Below, one piece after another: positions 1 through 7,608 of a stretch of DNA of 14,134 nucleotides. Under the pieces are notes generated by a model. That model searched no databases, was not told the origin of the DNA, and saw nothing but the letters and a program-made list of their open reading frames with translations. The position numbers were made by a program, and so were the translations under genes. Source of the DNA: Chitinophagaceae bacterium (GTDB taxonomy: Bacteria > Bacteroidota > Bacteroidia > Chitinophagales > Chitinophagaceae); NCBI GenBank assembly GCA_003526435.1, contig DPWF01000134.1, positions 4,842 through 18,975 of the forward strand, in the 5' to 3' direction. How positions within the stretch are numbered: position 1 is the stretch's first letter; every line of letters begins with the position of its first letter.

Positions 1-62
1 ACGCAGACTTAGGCAAATCCCATCGGTTTTTACTTATTCCGAACTGTTTAATTGATTAAAAC
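1..62. other. left edge, no assignable gene
   Basis: This is the stretch before ispF. Two plus-strand frames are open from the edge, one to a TGA at 53-55 and one to a TAA at 57-59. Either could be the last 17 or 18 codons of an upstream gene, but neither tail is recognisable. The bases just before the ispF ATG are A-rich (gattaaaac), as is common for Bacteroidota translation starts, and there is no Shine-Dalgarno sequence. Confidence 0.25.
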
Positions 63-542
63 ATGAATATCCGTATTGGTTATGGAATTGATTTTCACCA
101 ATTAACAACTGGCCGAGATTTATTTATAGGTGGTGTAAAAATTCCCCACGACAAAGGCGCATTGGGGCATAGCGATGCCGACGTTCTCCTCCATGCTATT
201 TGCGATGCCTTATTGGGTGCTGCCGCACTAGGCGATATCGGTGTTCATTTCCCCGACACTTCTAATGAGTTTAAAGACATTGACAGTAAAATTCTGCTGG
301 CTAAAACAAAAGCATTGATAGAAGCCGAAGGTTATAAAGTCATCAACATAGACTCTTCCCTCTGCTTGGAAGCCCCGAAAATAAAACCCTATATTCCCCA
401 AATGCAAGAAACCATCGCCGCTATTCTGGGCATCAGCATAAAAGATGTGAGCATAAAAGCCACCACAACAGAGAAAATGGGATTTGTGGGGAGGAAGGAG
501 GGGTTGGTGGCGCATGCAACAGTATTAATACAATCAATTTGA
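63..542 (+). CDS. ispF: 2-C-methyl-D-erythritol 2,4-cyclodiphosphate synthase
   Basis: IspF is a cytoplasmic, normally trimeric enzyme of the non-mevalonate (MEP) isoprenoid pathway. It cyclises CDP-methylerythritol 2-phosphate to MEcPP and releases CMP. The 159-residue length is the family norm. The metal-site motif IDFH supplies Asp10 and His12, and HSDADVLLH (36-44) supplies the third ligand, His44. [13 protein letters not shown] (48-60) and HFPDTS (62-67) are family signatures. ATTTEKMGF (133-141) matches the conserved Thr-Thr-Glu cytidine-binding segment. All key residues are intact. The ATG at 63 is the natural start because it directly precedes the conserved [10 protein letters not shown] opening. 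The stop codon TGA (540-542) already lies inside the first word of the downstream octad repeat. The gene converges with porV and is the only MEP-pathway gene visible. Confidence 0.97.
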   Translation: MNIRIGYGIDFHQLTTGRDLFIGGVKIPHDKGALGHSDADVLLHAICDALLGAAALGDIGVHFPDTSNEFKDIDSKILLAKTKALIEAEGYKVINIDSSLCLEAPKIKPYIPQMQETIAAILGISIKDVSIKATTTEKMGFVGRKEGLVAHATVLIQSI

Positions 543-704
543 AAATATGCAAATTTGAAAATTTGAAAATGATGAGCTTCCTAATTGGAGAAACCTGCAA
601 ACCTGGAATGTTCTTCATTTTCAAATTAGCACATTCTCAAATTTTCAAATTATTCCTTCCATTTCCAAATTTCCAAATTCTCAAATTTTCAAATTATTCC
701 TTGG
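536..704. repeat. inverted array of 8-bp words between ispF and porV
   Basis: The left arm on the plus strand is four contiguous 8-mers at 538, 546, 554 and 562: TTTGAAAA, TATGCAAA, TTTGAAAA, TTTGAAAA. The right arm carries the complementary word in register, TTTTCAAA or TTCTCAAA, at 618, 634 and 642. It continues as TTTCCAAA twice (662, 670), TTCTCAAA (678) and TTTTCAAA (686). The arms can pair into a long AT-rich hairpin. A perfect 26-bp direct repeat (633-658 and 677-702) covers the porV stop codon. The array runs into the stop codons of both convergent genes. It could serve as a weak bidirectional 3' end, but that is inference. Confidence 0.85.
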
Positions 705-1839
705 GTTCAAGATTGAATACCACTCCTAATCTCAACGTATTCGAAAGCGGATTACGCGTTACCCCACTTCCTGATGGTACGAGGTAAGAGAAGTTGATAT
801 CCATAAAGTCGAGGTGGAAACCGGCACCTACGCTGAAATATTTTCGGTTACCCCTGTTTTTATTCTCATAGAAATAACCACTGCGGAAAAAGAACTGGTT
901 ATTGTATCCATATTCTGCCCCCAGTGAAAACTGTAATGATTTTCCAATACCTGTTCCATCACTAAACGATTTCATCCAGCTACTCACCACACCGGTGGTT
1001 CTGTAGTTTACGAGGTTGGCACTGTCGGTAGAAAAATTTCCTGTGGCCACGGGTGGTGCCGGTACCAGCAGCTTATTCATGTCAAGTGCAAAATTAATCT
1101 TGTTGTTTTCGTCCAGCACTTTGGTATAAGATACACCTATACCCAGGTTGGCAGGTATATAATCTTTGTTACGCGCATCATTGGTATAACCGATTTTGCT
1201 ACCGAGATTAGACAGCACCACTCCCCAACTCAGTCCTTCCCCCTCTTCATTCAATCCATTATTGTATAAAGAAACATCACCGGCAACTGCATTACCTGCT
1301 TTATACACTACACCTGTTCCAACATCACCCACCACGAGTCTTGAATTGATATAACGCAATGCCACACCGATACTCAGTTTTTCATTGAGCTTTCTGGAAT
1401 AACCCAGGTCAAAAGCAAACTCACTCGGGCGAACAGAATTGAGCACATTACCTGAAAAGTCGGTTAGCTGAATATTACCCAGGCTAAAAAAGCGAAGCGT
1501 TGATGAAATGGCCTGTTCATCATCCAGTTTATGATACCCTGCCATACTGGCCAGGTACACATCATTCAACCCCAGATCCTTTAACCAGGGTGTATAGTTT
1601 ACCGCAATGGCTGAACGTTTGGGTGCAAACATTACTTTAGAAAGGTTCCAGAAAGGTGCATTGGCCTCGGGCGTAGTGGCAATAGCTACATCGCCCATAC
1701 CACCAGCCCTTGCATCGGGTGAAATACGAAGAAAAGGAACTGCTGTTGATACGATATTGATGGAGTCCTGTGCATAGGTTGCATACGATAATACCAATGC
1801 TATGATGGCTGCCAGGGTTTTCTAACTTTTTAAAAACAT
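694..1839 (-). CDS. porV: type IX secretion outer membrane protein PorV (LptO), with in-frame TAG at codon 6
   Basis: PorV is a 14-stranded outer-membrane beta-barrel of the FadL-like group. It carries T9SS cargo from the translocon to the attachment complex with the sortase PorU. The opening of the mature protein, STAVPFLRISPDARAGGMGD, is the PorV signature, and the rest is barrel-like with alternating polar and hydrophobic strands. The gene lies directly downstream of porU, the usual Bacteroidota pairing. The start is odd. The only nearby in-frame ATG (1837-1839) reads M-F-L-K-S, then TAG (1822-1824), then KTLAAIIALVLSYATYAQ. Apart from the stop this is a textbook signal peptide. Without read-through, translation would need CTG (1813-1815) or TTG (1795-1797), either of which loses the positively charged start. 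I call it porV with a nonsense codon or a sequencing error. TAG serves as the genuine stop of the gene at 10101, so recoding is unlikely. Confidence 0.9.
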
Positions 1840-1869
1840 GGAGCAATATATTTTAAAAAGTTTGAAATT

Positions 1870-2000
1870 ACTGATAGTCGATAGTCCATAGTCCATGGTC
1901 GATGGTTTATCGTCTATAGTAGATGACCCATAGTTAAAAGCAATCATTAACTATTGACCATTAACTATTGACCATGGACTATGGACCATTAACTATAAAC
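1870..2000. repeat. inverted array of 7-bp words between porU and porV
   Basis: Positions 1877-1925 are seven contiguous 7-mers of form GTNNATR, with near matches at 1870, 1926 and 1933. Positions 1945-2000 are eight contiguous 7-mers of the complementary form YATNNAC. The latter can also be read as four 14-bp units, CATTAACTATTGAC twice, then CATGGACTATGGAC and CATTAACTATAAAC. The arms share a perfect 17-bp inverted match (1884-1900 with 1970-1986, GTCCATAGTCCATGGTC), separated by 69 bp. The array fills nearly the whole spacer between the porU stop and the porV ATG. In the shared transcript it could form a large hairpin in front of porV. Confidence 0.9.
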
Positions 2001-2031
2001 TAAAGTGTAAAAATCAAACCATCAGATACAT

Positions 2032-5000
2032 TTAAAGCAGAATAAGTTGCCCGGTATGAACAGATCGTTGATCGCCGGATTGAATGATTATTTGGTAAAT
2101 ATAAACAGCTTTTTGAATTTTCCTGCCCGATTCATCCCTTCCATCCCATTCAACCTGAATATTTCTGGTACCTGAAGTCTGAAAAGGACCGGAAATTCGT
2201 TTAATCAACCTTCCATCAGCCGTATAAATCTGTACCTGAACCTTCAGTGTTTTATCGGGTTGATTATGTTCAAAGGAGAACCGGGTTCTATCGCGGAAAG
2301 GATTGGGGAAATTCATCACTTTGCTGACGGCCAGTTTATCCTGTGTATACACCACATAATCCAGACGCACCTGGGTGGAATTATTGGCACCATCCCAGGC
2401 TTTAAGCACCAGCGAATGAGGCCCCCTGGTTTGTATGGGTAACCGATAACGGATACTGCCAGATTGCCAACTGTTAAGGTCAGACAGGTACCAGTCGTTC
2501 AGCACCCGTATATCACGAACAAGGTCATCGATGGTCAGTGTGATGTCGTGACCTATACCATTACCTGATGTATTGATGCCGGAACTGTCTGATAAATAAG
2601 CCATCAGCAGTGGCGATTCATGGGTGAGGCCGCCGTTCCGGAATAAGGTATCGTTCAGGAATAACCGAATGTCCGGACCTTTTGTATCTAGCGGAACAGT
2701 ATTGTTACCCACGAGTACAAAACCAGTATCGGCACCAGCAGCATCTGTTGTATTGTTCCATGCATAAAGCGCCAGCCTTGCTCTTCCGGGCTGAAAAGAA
2801 ACATCTTTGGGAAGAATGATACGAATACGAAAACGACCCGTATCAACTGTAAACATCCCTTTGAATAAAATAGCCGACTGTTGCTGAAAACCTGTTACCG
2901 GACTTGACACATCATTACCCAAGGTTTGCACTGTTCTCGGCTTATCATACAGCACCACAGACAGCTTACCATTAAAATCGCTGAGCCGGTTACCCGCGCC
3001 ATCCTGTACATCTCCCTCCAATGAATAACTCTTCGAAGCACGCAAGGTATCTACCCCCGAAACAGCCATCTGTTCTATCCCGGTTACTTTTATGGTATGC
3101 TCAGGAAAAGCCAACTGCATGGCAGGATCACCAAGCAGCACAAATTTTCTGGTGTTCAACACTTCTCCTGCTTGTGTTACCGATAAGTTTTTAGCCATGC
3201 GAACGGCTTCACCCAGGCTCAGGTATTTTCCTGTTTGCGGATCGGGACGTAAAGCAGTAGCAATAAAATATTCATTGATGATTCGGTTGCTGGAAGCAAA
3301 AACCAGTCTGGCCGTGGTTAATAAAGCAATGGCGCCCGTTGAATCACCGGTTAACACCTGCGCACCCAATGCATTTTTGGATGGATCATCAAAAGGATAA
3401 AAATCGCAACTCGCTGTAACGATCAATGGCAGACGTGATGCATTCTGTAAACGATTTACTTCATCTACAGTCAGCACCGCTTCTTCTGCCAGACGGATAT
3501 GGTTACCATGACCACTATAATTAAATATTAAAGCGCCATTATTGATCCCATTAACAATCGCTTCATTCGCTGCAGGATACCTGCTTCCACCACTACCACT
3601 GATGAGTGGAAATGCATCAAGATATATTTTCTGTATCTGAAAAACAGGGTTAGCAGTTGCGGTTGACACCGCTTCTGCATCTTTCAGATGCAGATTCAGG
3701 TCTTTATCATCAGCGAGGAAAAGCAGTTTGTTTCTCCATTCACCAAAACGGGAGGGTTGATGATAAGCAATGATTTTTTCTACCATCCGATTGGCTTCTG
3801 TAACCGTTCGGGCCGGAATTCTCCCAATGGCCACATCAATGGTTTGAAGTGCATTGCCCTGATTCACGTCATCCTGATCATCGAGCATCCCAAAAAAATC
3901 ATCAGAGGTAAAACTGGATAACGGGTCGAGCGACTGGTTACTTTGATAGGTGGGGATATAGGCATAATTGTTTTGTATCCTGTTTTTTGGATCGAAAGAA
4001 CCACTGCCCATCAATAACACATATTTCAATCCTGCTTTCCTGTCGTACAGCATTTTAATAAAATCGCGGATGGCCGTAGGGTCAGGGCTACCGCTGGCAA
4101 ATTCGTTATACACCTGCCTGATGGAGATCACCTGAACTGATCGCTTGTAATGTTGTTGGTGGAAATCGGCCAGCCTGAGGGCTGCATCCATGAACAAAGG
4201 GTGTGTGATGATGAGGTATTCCGGAACCGGTAAACCATGCAGGTTCTGGTTATCAATCCGGCCCAGCGCAACAGGTGTTTTTATCTGTGTTGGAACAAAT
4301 GCAATGTATTCTCTTAACCTGCTGGCATCGTTGTAAAAAAGAAACGCACCTGTACCGATATTCCTCATTGTTACTGCAGCCAAAGGGTCGGTTATATCCC
4401 AGACACGCATACCGGATAAAGTGTAAGGAAATTGAAAAGCCGCAACACGGTTAGGCGCAACGGATTGCCAGTCGCGAAAAAATAAAGGCACTTGAATTGC
4501 GGGTTGCAGATTTTTTCTTCCGAGTAATTCAAACTTGTTTAAATAACAGAGGGCGCCTTCTGCTGAAGACTGGTAGGTAAATTTTAACTGTAGCTCAGGT
4601 TGGCCATTCCAGAGAATATTTTGCTCCTGTTCGAGATGGGTGGCATAACGATCGAGGAAAGTACCGGTTACGGATGGGAAGTTCAGCGGCTGTGCATTGA
4701 TACCATTGATGGATGTTTGGATACTGGCTGTTGCGTTTACATTTCTTGAGGCAAAAGAACTACGGAGTGTAATAGGTGCCTGAAGCACAGCACCAAGCCA
4801 ATCGATAAAGAAAGTGCGGGTTTGCGCTCTTATAAAATCATCTCCATACCATTCTTTTCCGGATCCAATAAAGTTTGTTGCATCATTTTCTACAGCATAT
4901 CGTTCATCATAGGTGGTAACCGTCGTTTGTGCGCTGGTATAATTTGGTTGTGATGTGATTCGCTTACCATTATTTCCCAGTGTAATAAAATAAAAAGCAG

Positions 5001-5412
5001 AATCGCTGTGCAGGTTTTTCTGGAAACGAAAGCTTTGTTGCAGGCTATCTTTCATCCATACCGAAGGTCCTGGAGCATAGAAGAGAAAATAGTCGTTCAA
5101 ATTAAACACACCATCCCCGCCATCAAATATTTCTATGGCATTTTCAGCCAGATCATCCGTATAAACAGCGCTTGCATTTTCACCCAACATGGCGCCGCCA
5201 TTACCAAACAATCGGATAGAAGAAGAAGCAAGATTGGTACCCATACCCAACCCATTCAGGAAAACTCCATCAACCTTATAAATACCGGCATCCTTAACGG
5301 CAATTTTATACCAGTTACCCGTAGCCAGTACCGAAGCCGGAGCATACAAACGCTGACCCACAGCTCCTTGAGCAATAAATAAAAGCAAATAAGGTACGAT
5401 GGTTCTGAGCAT
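2032..5412 (-). CDS. porU: type IX secretion system sortase PorU (gingipain-like C25 peptidase)
   Basis: PorU sits at the cell surface, cleaves the C-terminal signal from T9SS cargo and attaches the cargo to anionic lipopolysaccharide. I place the start at 5412, giving 1126 residues, because MLRTIVPYLLLFIAQGAVG is a clean signal peptide. A longer frame to 5475 only adds residues encoded by a word repeat. The order is an N-terminal domain opening with NWYKIAVKDAGIYKVDG, a caspase-like C25 domain beginning near YLIITHPLFMDAALRLADFH, Ig-like segments, and a C-terminal domain (about 1033-1126) starting MNFPNPF and containing WDGRDESGRK. The catalytic pair is present: His635 in NYSGHGN and Cys669 in TASCDFYPFDD. 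Their 34-residue spacing is close to that of the gingipains. porV follows on the same strand and is probably co-transcribed. No convincing promoter was found upstream. Confidence 0.95.
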   Translation of the reverse strand: MLRTIVPYLLLFIAQGAVGQRLYAPASVLATGNWYKIAVKDAGIYKVDGVFLNGLGMGTNLASSSIRLFGNGGAMLGENASAVYTDDLAENAIEIFDGGDGVFNLNDYFLFYAPGPSVWMKDSLQQSFRFQKNLHSDSAFYFITLGNNGKRITSQPNYTSAQTTVTTYDERYAVENDATNFIGSGKEWYGDDFIRAQTRTFFIDWLGAVLQAPITLRSSFASRNVNATASIQTSINGINAQPLNFPSVTGTFLDRYATHLEQEQNILWNGQPELQLKFTYQSSAEGALCYLNKFELLGRKNLQPAIQVPLFFRDWQSVAPNRVAAFQFPYTLSGMRVWDITDPLAAVTMRNIGTGAFLFYNDASRLREYIAFVPTQIKTPVALGRIDNQNLHGLPVPEYLIITHPLFMDAALRLADFHQQHYKRSVQVISIRQVYNEFASGSPDPTAIRDFIKMLYDRKAGLKYVLLMGSGSFDPKNRIQNNYAYIPTYQSNQSLDPLSSFTSDDFFGMLDDQDDVNQGNALQTIDVAIGRIPARTVTEANRMVEKIIAYHQPSRFGEWRNKLLFLADDKDLNLHLKDAEAVSTATANPVFQIQKIYLDAFPLISGSGGSRYPAANEAIVNGINNGALIFNYSGHGNHIRLAEEAVLTVDEVNRLQNASRLPLIVTASCDFYPFDDPSKNALGAQVLTGDSTGAIALLTTARLVFASSNRIINEYFIATALRPDPQTGKYLSLGEAVRMAKNLSVTQAGEVLNTRKFVLLGDPAMQLAFPEHTIKVTGIEQMAVSGVDTLRASKSYSLEGDVQDGAGNRLSDFNGKLSVVLYDKPRTVQTLGNDVSSPVTGFQQQSAILFKGMFTVDTGRFRIRIILPKDVSFQPGRARLALYAWNNTTDAAGADTGFVLVGNNTVPLDTKGPDIRLFLNDTLFRNGGLTHESPLLMAYLSDSSGINTSGNGIGHDITLTIDDLVRDIRVLNDWYLSDLNSWQSGSIRYRLPIQTRGPHSLVLKAWDGANNSTQVRLDYVVYTQDKLAVSKVMNFPNPFRDRTRFSFEHNQPDKTLKVQVQIYTADGRLIKRISGPFQTSGTRNIQVEWDGRDESGRKIQKAVYIYQIIIQSGDQRSVHTGQLILL

Positions 5413-5433
5413 GAACTGAAATTGGATATCGAA

Positions 5434-5563
5434 GTTAAGAGTTAGGGTTAGGAAGAGAAAAACTATCAGTAGCATGAATACTGATCATATATTGCCAAGA
5501 CATCAACCCAAACCCAAACCCTAACACCTAACATCTAACCCCTACCCCCTAACTCCCCCCTGT
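5434..5563. repeat. inverted array of 7-bp words upstream of porU
   Basis: The left arm at 5434-5453 reads GTTAAGA, GTTAGG, GTTAGGA on the plus strand, with one 6-mer interrupting the 7-bp step. The right arm, about 5516-5557, runs in the opposite sense with words CCCTAAC, ACCTAAC, ATCTAAC, CCCTACC and CCCTAAC, preceded by CCCAAA units and ending in a C-rich run. The arms are complementary but imperfect. The left arm lies 22 bp upstream of the chosen porU ATG and creates a spurious N-terminal extension rich in L-T-L-T-L-N. It resembles a telomere word only by chance. Confidence 0.75.
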
Positions 5564-5681
5564 CCATCAAACCCTCTATTTTCTGTCGGAATTACCCTAC
5601 AAAATCACTAAATGACCTGTAAAACGGGCTTTAACTCCTTTAAAATTAGCCTTTTACTAACAATAGAATCCCGGGCAACGA

Positions 5682-5711
5682 TTGGTAGTTTATGGAAATC
5701 TTATATATTCG
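5682..5711 (+). promoter_or_regulatory. candidate Bacteroidota-type promoter of gldJ
   Basis: TTG at 5682-5684 is followed after 19 bp by TATATTCG at 5704-5711. This matches the Bacteroidota -33/-7 consensus (TTG, spacer of about 19-21, TAnnTTTG) at all but one informative base. The predicted start site near 5718 would leave a leader of about 50 nt before the gldJ ATG. It is the best match in this spacer but remains a pattern match only. Confidence 0.4.
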
Positions 5712-5767
5712 CATGTACTAAATAAGGCTATAGCGAAAAAACTATACTCCACAAACACGAGAATCTC

Positions 5768-7333
5768 ATGCAAGTATTGAAAACAACACGGAACCTGATC
5801 TTGTTGTTGACGTTAACAGGTGCCATGTCATCCTGTAAGATTTTCAAAAAGAAACCCGAGAAATCAGCGGTTACCGGATGGAATTACAACGATAAGAACC
5901 AGGGTAATTTTAATGTCGCCAAGCCAAAAGATATTAAAGCCGCTCCCGGTCTTGTTTTTGTTCAGGGTGGTACATTCACCATGGGCGCAACACAGGAGGA
6001 TGTAATGGGCGACTGGAACAATGTGCCACGTCGTATTACCGTCAACTCATTTTTTATTGATAAAACGGAAGTTGCCAACGTTCACTATCGTGAATACCTC
6101 TACTGGCTGACCAATGTGTTTGGTGGCGCCGGTATGGATTCGATTGTGGAAGAAGCCAAACCCGACACTTTAGTGTGGCGCAGTGAGCTGGCTTATAATG
6201 AGCCTTATGTTGAGTATTATTTCCGTCACCCTTCTTATAACTACTATCCGGTTGTGGGTGTAAGCTGGAAACAGGCCACTGATTTCTGTATCTGGAGAAC
6301 AGACCGTGTTAACGAACTCACCCTGATGGGTAAGGGTTACCTGGATGCGAGAAACCAGATCAAAAAAGAACTGAATGGTTCCGGACAAGACAACTTCAAT
6401 ACCAAGGCTTACCTGATGGATGAATACCAGTCTACACCAGGCCGGTTAGCTACATCGAATAAGAATCCTTTGAAAGATGCCAATGGTCGTCCAAGGGCCA
6501 AAGTAACTTTTGAAGATGGTATTTTATTTGGCGATTACCGACTGCCAACAGAAGCAGAGTGGGAATATGCAGCTTACGGATATATTGCCGAGAACCCCCA
6601 GCGTAAATCGAAAGGTTCAAAACGTGGTGAGGAGCTGATTGCCAACAAGCAGATTTATTCATGGAAAAACAATGGCTACGATAATATTCGCTACACACAG
6701 AAAAGTGCTTACCAGGGTGCTTTCCTCGCCAACTTTAAAAGAGGTGCGGGTGATAACATGGGTGTGGCCGGTGGTCTGAACGATAATGCAGCCATTCCTG
6801 CAGAAGTAACTTCATTTATTCCCAACGGATATGGCTTATATAACATGAGTGGTAACGTGAATGAGTGGGTATCAGATGTATATCGTCCGCAGAACTCACT
6901 CGATGGTGATGATTTCAACCTGTTCCGTGGTAATGAGTTCCGTAAGATTGACATGAGCGGCGGACAGGGTAACCTGCGCGATGATAAAGGACGTATTAAA
7001 ACAGTACTGGAAGAAGATTCTACTTTACGTAACAGAAGAAACTACCAGCGTTCATATGCCACCAACTATCTGGATGGTGACTCATCCAGCTTTGTAAATT
7101 ATGGTTACGGTGTTACTACCCTGATCTCCGATAAATCAAGGGTGTTTAAAGGTGGTAGCTGGAACGACAGGGCCTACTGGTTAAGTCCGGGTGCACGCCG
7201 TTTCCTTGAAGAAGACCTGAGTACCAATACACTTGGTTTCCGTTGTGCCATGAGTCATTATGGGTCAGCAGAAGGTATTTCAAGGAAAGCAAAAACGGGT
7301 CAGTTCTTCCCAACAAGAAGAAATAAACGATAA
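5768..7333 (+). CDS. gldJ: gliding motility / type IX secretion lipoprotein GldJ
   Basis: GldJ is an outer-membrane lipoprotein with a formylglycine-generating-enzyme (SUMF1-like) fold. It stabilises GldK and is needed for T9SS function, and for gliding in motile species. The 521-residue product begins with a lipoprotein signal peptide ending GAMSSC (Cys23). A lysine-rich stretch follows (KIFKKKPEK) rather than an acidic surface-export signal, which fits retention on the periplasmic side. TGWNYNDKNQGNFN (36-49) is typical of GldJ. The fold is marked by FVQGGTFTMGA, RLPTEAEWEYAAYG, GLYNMSGNVNEWVSD and VFKGGSWND (459-467). The paired cysteines that do catalysis in true formylglycine-generating enzymes after GGS are absent (GGSWNDRAYW), so the domain is structural. 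A strong terminator follows the stop. The porU/porV/gldJ cluster matches Flavobacterium johnsoniae gene order. If the organism does not glide, only the secretion role applies. Confidence 0.95.
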   Translation: MQVLKTTRNLILLLTLTGAMSSCKIFKKKPEKSAVTGWNYNDKNQGNFNVAKPKDIKAAPGLVFVQGGTFTMGATQEDVMGDWNNVPRRITVNSFFIDKTEVANVHYREYLYWLTNVFGGAGMDSIVEEAKPDTLVWRSELAYNEPYVEYYFRHPSYNYYPVVGVSWKQATDFCIWRTDRVNELTLMGKGYLDARNQIKKELNGSGQDNFNTKAYLMDEYQSTPGRLATSNKNPLKDANGRPRAKVTFEDGILFGDYRLPTEAEWEYAAYGYIAENPQRKSKGSKRGEELIANKQIYSWKNNGYDNIRYTQKSAYQGAFLANFKRGAGDNMGVAGGLNDNAAIPAEVTSFIPNGYGLYNMSGNVNEWVSDVYRPQNSLDGDDFNLFRGNEFRKIDMSGGQGNLRDDKGRIKTVLEEDSTLRNRRNYQRSYATNYLDGDSSSFVNYGYGVTTLISDKSRVFKGGSWNDRAYWLSPGARRFLEEDLSTNTLGFRCAMSHYGSAEGISRKAKTGQFFPTRRNKR

Positions 7334-7357
7334 GAAGGAAAAGGTAAATATAGAAAG

Positions 7358-7387
7358 AGCCATCTCTCGGAAGGAGGTGGCTTTTTT
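7358..7387 (+). terminator. rho-independent terminator of gldJ
   Basis: Stem AGCCATCTC (7358-7366) pairs with GAGGTGGCT (7374-7382): nine pairs with one G-T wobble and a 7-nt loop. Six T's follow (7382-7387). It lies 24 bp after the gldJ stop, so murF probably needs its own promoter. Confidence 0.85.
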
Positions 7388-7393
7388 GTTTGG

Positions 7394-7595
7394 GAAGCCA
7401 GGGGCAAAGCGACAAGCTGTAAGCCACAAGATTCAGGCAAACAGGGGAGTAATTAGTCCGAAAGACCGGGAGACGGAAAGTCCGAAGGAAGAGTTACGCC
7501 AGAAGACTGGCTCACAGAAATTATTTTCTCAACTTCCTGCCTTTCGGACTTTCGGTCTTCCCCTTCCTCCCTATTCACCATTGACCATTCCCTCC
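7394..7595. repeat. inverted array of 8-bp words, flanked by 7-bp words, between gldJ and murF
   Basis: The left arm is four contiguous 8-mers at 7456, 7464, 7472 and 7480: GTCCGAAA, GACCGGGA, GACGGAAA, GTCCGAAG. The right arm is in the same 8-bp step at 7533, 7541, 7549 and 7557: CTTCCTGC, CTTTCGGA, CTTTCGGT, CTTCCCCT, complementary to the left. Two short 7-bp runs flank it. On the gldJ side, starting near 7408, are GCGACAA, GCTGTAA, GCCACAA; on the murF side, from 7573, are ATTCACC, ATTGACC, ATTCCCT. The array occupies most of the 275-bp spacer and ends about 15 bp before the murF ATG. Confidence 0.8.
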
Positions 7596-7608
7596 TTATC
7601 TTGCAGCT

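Larger units (their letters stand above)
5413..5767. other. porU-gldJ divergent intergenic region
   Basis: This 355-bp spacer has no gene. Its porU-proximal half is the CCTAAC word array. Its gldJ-proximal half (about 5565-5767) is ordinary AT-rich sequence with one candidate promoter for gldJ. I saw no terminator, operator palindrome or RNA gene. A near-match to the -7 box on the minus strand (TGATTTTG, 5600-5607) has no TTG partner at the right distance, so the porU promoter is unassigned. Confidence 0.6.

Noticed and set aside
1822..1824. Recoding of TAG as a sense codon
   Set aside because: TAG is the natural stop of the lipoprotein gene at 10101-10103, and Bacteroidota are not known to reassign it.
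1637..1846. Frameshift in porV using the alternative open frame at its 5' end
   Set aside because: The ATG at 1837-1839 is already in frame with the PorV body. The other frame gives no signal peptide, so a single substitution to TAG is the simpler explanation.
1945..2000. Four 14-bp tandem units looked like a small CRISPR or iteron array
   Set aside because: There are no spacers, the units are degenerate and resolve into 7-bp words, a mirrored arm exists, and no cas or replication gene is nearby.
5008..5382. Plus-strand open frame of 124 codons opposite porU
   Set aside because: It is antisense to the strongly supported porU N-terminal region, with no start context or recognisable product.
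5516..5557. CCCTAA-like repeats resembling telomeric sequence
   Set aside because: The step is mostly 7 bp, not 6, and the array matches the other spacer arrays of this bacterial window.
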